A stretch of 13,837 bases of DNA. Source: Actinomycetota bacterium (GTDB lineage Bacteria > Actinomycetota > Thermoleophilia > Gaiellales > Gaiellaceae). Numbering within the stretch: the stretch's first letter is position 1; every line of letters starts with the position of its first letter. Made by a program: the position numbers and the translations under genes. The stretch is taken from NCBI GenBank assembly GCA_013812265.1, contig JACCTQ010000210.1, positions 1 through 13,837 of the forward strand. Direction: 5' to 3'. The notes beneath the pieces are model-generated. The model ran no database searches, was not told the DNA's origin, and saw nothing but the letters and a program-made list of their open reading frames with translations. Positions 12,641-13,837 of this stretch are shown here, one piece after another.

Positions 12641-13351
12641 TTGCCCTTGTTCTTCCGCCTTGTCCCGCTCGCTGCCATTGCCGCCGTCGCGGTGGCCTTT
12701 CCCGCGGCCGCGGCCGCGAAATCGCTGAGAGGAACCGTCGGCCCAGGCTTCACGATCACGCTCGTCGACGAGGCCGGTCGGACCGTGACCCAGCTCGAGG
12801 CCGGATCGCACACGATCACGGTGAGCGACAACTCGAACATGCATAACTTCCACCTCACCGGGCCGGGCGTGAGCCAAACGACCACGGTGGGTTTCGTCGG
12901 CGAGGTGACCTGGACCGTCACCGTCACCGGCGGGACCTATACGTACTTATGCGACCCGCACTCGAACGAGCTGCGTGGGAGCTTCACCGTGCCCGGGCCG
13001 ACGGTGCTTCCGCCTCCTCCACCACCGCCGCCTCCACCGCCACCGCCGCCTCCCCCGCCACCGGCCAAGGGAGGGACGAAGCTGGCTGCCTCGGTCGGAC
13101 CCGGTTTCACGATCTCGCTCAGGAAGGGCGCCGGGATCGTGAAGACGACGAAGCGGGGGATCTATTCGATCACGGTGCGGGATCGCTCGGCGATGCACAA
13201 CTTCCACCTCGTCGGCCCGGGATTGAACAAGCGCACAGGTGTGGGCTTCGTTGGCACCGTGACCTGGAAGGTGCGCCTCGAGAAGCGCATGTATCGCTAC
13301 CTGTGCGACCCACACGCTCGCTCGATGAAGGGCTCGCTCCGGGTCACGTAG
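12641..13351 (+). CDS. Secreted two-domain cupredoxin (plastocyanin-like) with polyproline linker
   Basis: The 236-residue exported protein has a signal peptide (FRLVPLAAIAAVAVAFPAAA, likely cut in the Ala run near 26). Two homologous cupredoxin domains follow (about 28-118 and 146-236), joined by 18 consecutive Pro (124-141). Each domain has the opening VGPGFTI, the MHNFHL block (first Cu-ligand His: 68, 186), GFVG-x-VTW and LCDPH (Cys104/His107 and Cys222/His225). Domain 2 has Met229 as axial ligand, as expected of type 1 copper. Domain 1 has Leu111 there. The start is TTG 12641, or more likely by SD spacing TTG 12647, which is 6 nt after AAAGGGG (12634-12640). The role is probably electron transfer or copper binding outside the cell. 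A paralog begins 23 nt downstream, so the two form a tandem operon. Confidence 0.85.
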   Translation: MPLFFRLVPLAAIAAVAVAFPAAAAAKSLRGTVGPGFTITLVDEAGRTVTQLEAGSHTITVSDNSNMHNFHLTGPGVSQTTTVGFVGEVTWTVTVTGGTYTYLCDPHSNELRGSFTVPGPTVLPPPPPPPPPPPPPPPPPPAKGGTKLAASVGPGFTISLRKGAGIVKTTKRGIYSITVRDRSAMHNFHLVGPGLNKRTGVGFVGTVTWKVRLEKRMYRYLCDPHARSMKGSLRVT

Positions 13352-13374
13352 ATGGGTGACGTGAGGCGCAGATC

Positions 13375-13837
13375 GTGAGCCCGCGATGGCTGGTGACCGC
13401 CACCTTGGTGGCGGCGGTCACGGTCGCGCTCCCGGCGCCGGCCGCCGTCGGGGACGGGGACCTGATCGGTACCGTAGGCCCGAGCTACACGATCTATCTC
13501 AGCTCTACCACAGGCGGCTCGTTGAACGACCTGACGCCGGGGTCGTACACCGTCGACGTCCGCGACGAGTCCGACCTCCACAAATTCCACCTCATCGGGC
13601 CCGGAGTCGACCTGGCTACCGGAGTCGAGTTCGTCGGCCAGGTCACCTGGACGGTGAGTCTGACGGGGGGCGAATACGTGTACCTGTGCGACCCGCACTC
13701 GATCGAGATGCGCGGCTCGTTCACCGTCGGTGCTACCACTCCATCTCCGCTTCCTCCACCACCGCCTCCCGCTCCTCCTCCTGCGCCGCCGCCGCCGCCG
13801 AGCCCGCCACCTCCACCTCCACCTCCACCTCCACCTC
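13375..13837 (+). CDS. Secreted cupredoxin paralog, 3' end outside window
   Basis: The frame is open from GTG 13375 to the window edge (154 codons). A signal peptide (PRWLVTATLVAAVTVALPAP) precedes one cupredoxin domain (about 30-118) with VGPSYTI, DLHKFHLIGPGV (His69), FVGQVTWTV and LCDPHSIEMRGSFTV (Cys105, His108, axial Met112). A Pro-rich linker then begins and continues to the edge, encoded at the end by five tandem CCACCT units. By analogy with the gene before it, a second cupredoxin domain could lie beyond the window. GTGAGG, about 8 nt upstream, is a fair SD. It lies 23 nt after the previous gene's stop, so the two are cotranscribed tandem duplicates. HK replaces the HN of the other domains after the first ligand His. 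Function: likely an extracytoplasmic copper protein. Confidence 0.85.
   Translation, partial: MSPRWLVTATLVAAVTVALPAPAAVGDGDLIGTVGPSYTIYLSSTTGGSLNDLTPGSYTVDVRDESDLHKFHLIGPGVDLATGVEFVGQVTWTVSLTGGEYVYLCDPHSIEMRGSFTVGATTPSPLPPPPPPAPPPAPPPPPSPPPPPPPPPPP
13807..13836 (+). repeat. Tandem hexanucleotide repeat, five CCACCT units
   Basis: Five perfect CCACCT copies run up to the window edge and encode Pro-Pro dipeptides in the cupredoxin linker. Such a tract can change length by slippage. An assembly break within it would also explain a contig end here. Confidence 0.85.

Noticed and set aside
12631..12846. ATG-start ORF overlapping the cupredoxin start in another frame
   Set aside because: It gives an Arg-rich, motif-free product, whereas the TTG frame encodes a signal peptide and two complete cupredoxin domains.

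Overview
This window is GC-rich with strong G/C preference at third codon positions. Its core is the translation cluster thrS, infC, rpmI, rplT, a SpoU/TrmH RNA methyltransferase, pheS and pheT. Gene order, the bacterial MOSC/LemA/DUF2207 families, secreted plastocyanin-like proteins and several apparently leaderless promoters suggest a GC-rich actinobacterial lineage, perhaps Thermoleophilia (Gaiellales or Solirubrobacterales). That placement is inference, since no rRNA or other taxonomic marker is present.

Left edge (1-811): the C-terminal end of an MFS-type membrane transporter, whose last codons and stop lie inside one arm of a ~138-bp inverted-repeat element (453-590). After it comes a small acidic 57-residue ORF on the minus strand (640-813). 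Its start codon overlaps that of thrS in a single CATG.

Translation block (812-4905): thrS; a structured 170-bp gap with alternative hairpins and an intrinsic-terminator-like stem; infC with a non-ATG start and a C-terminal tail that runs 122 nt into rpmI in another frame; then rpmI, rplT and a SpoU-family methyltransferase.

Interruption (4995-8568): a MOSC-domain gene on the plus strand, then a minus-strand operon of SAM methyltransferase, lemA and a DUF2207 membrane protein. These four genes sit between spoU and pheS, which are often close neighbours in actinobacteria.

Second translation block (8750-12085): pheS, which has a Cys4 zinc-knuckle-like insert and two competing start sites, and pheT, coupled to it. 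A stand-alone cyclic-nucleotide-binding protein (minus strand) converges on pheT with an 11-bp 3' overlap.

Right edge (12641-13837): two tandem secreted cupredoxin genes. The first encodes two cupredoxin domains joined by 18 consecutive prolines; in its first domain the usual axial Met is Leu. The second gene runs off the window inside its own proline-rich linker.

Most genes are ordinary housekeeping. The most unusual features are the infC leader and start, the infC/rpmI overprinting, the thrS/antisense-ORF CATG overlap, recurring -10 motifs 6-8 nt before start codons, and the polyproline-linked cupredoxins.
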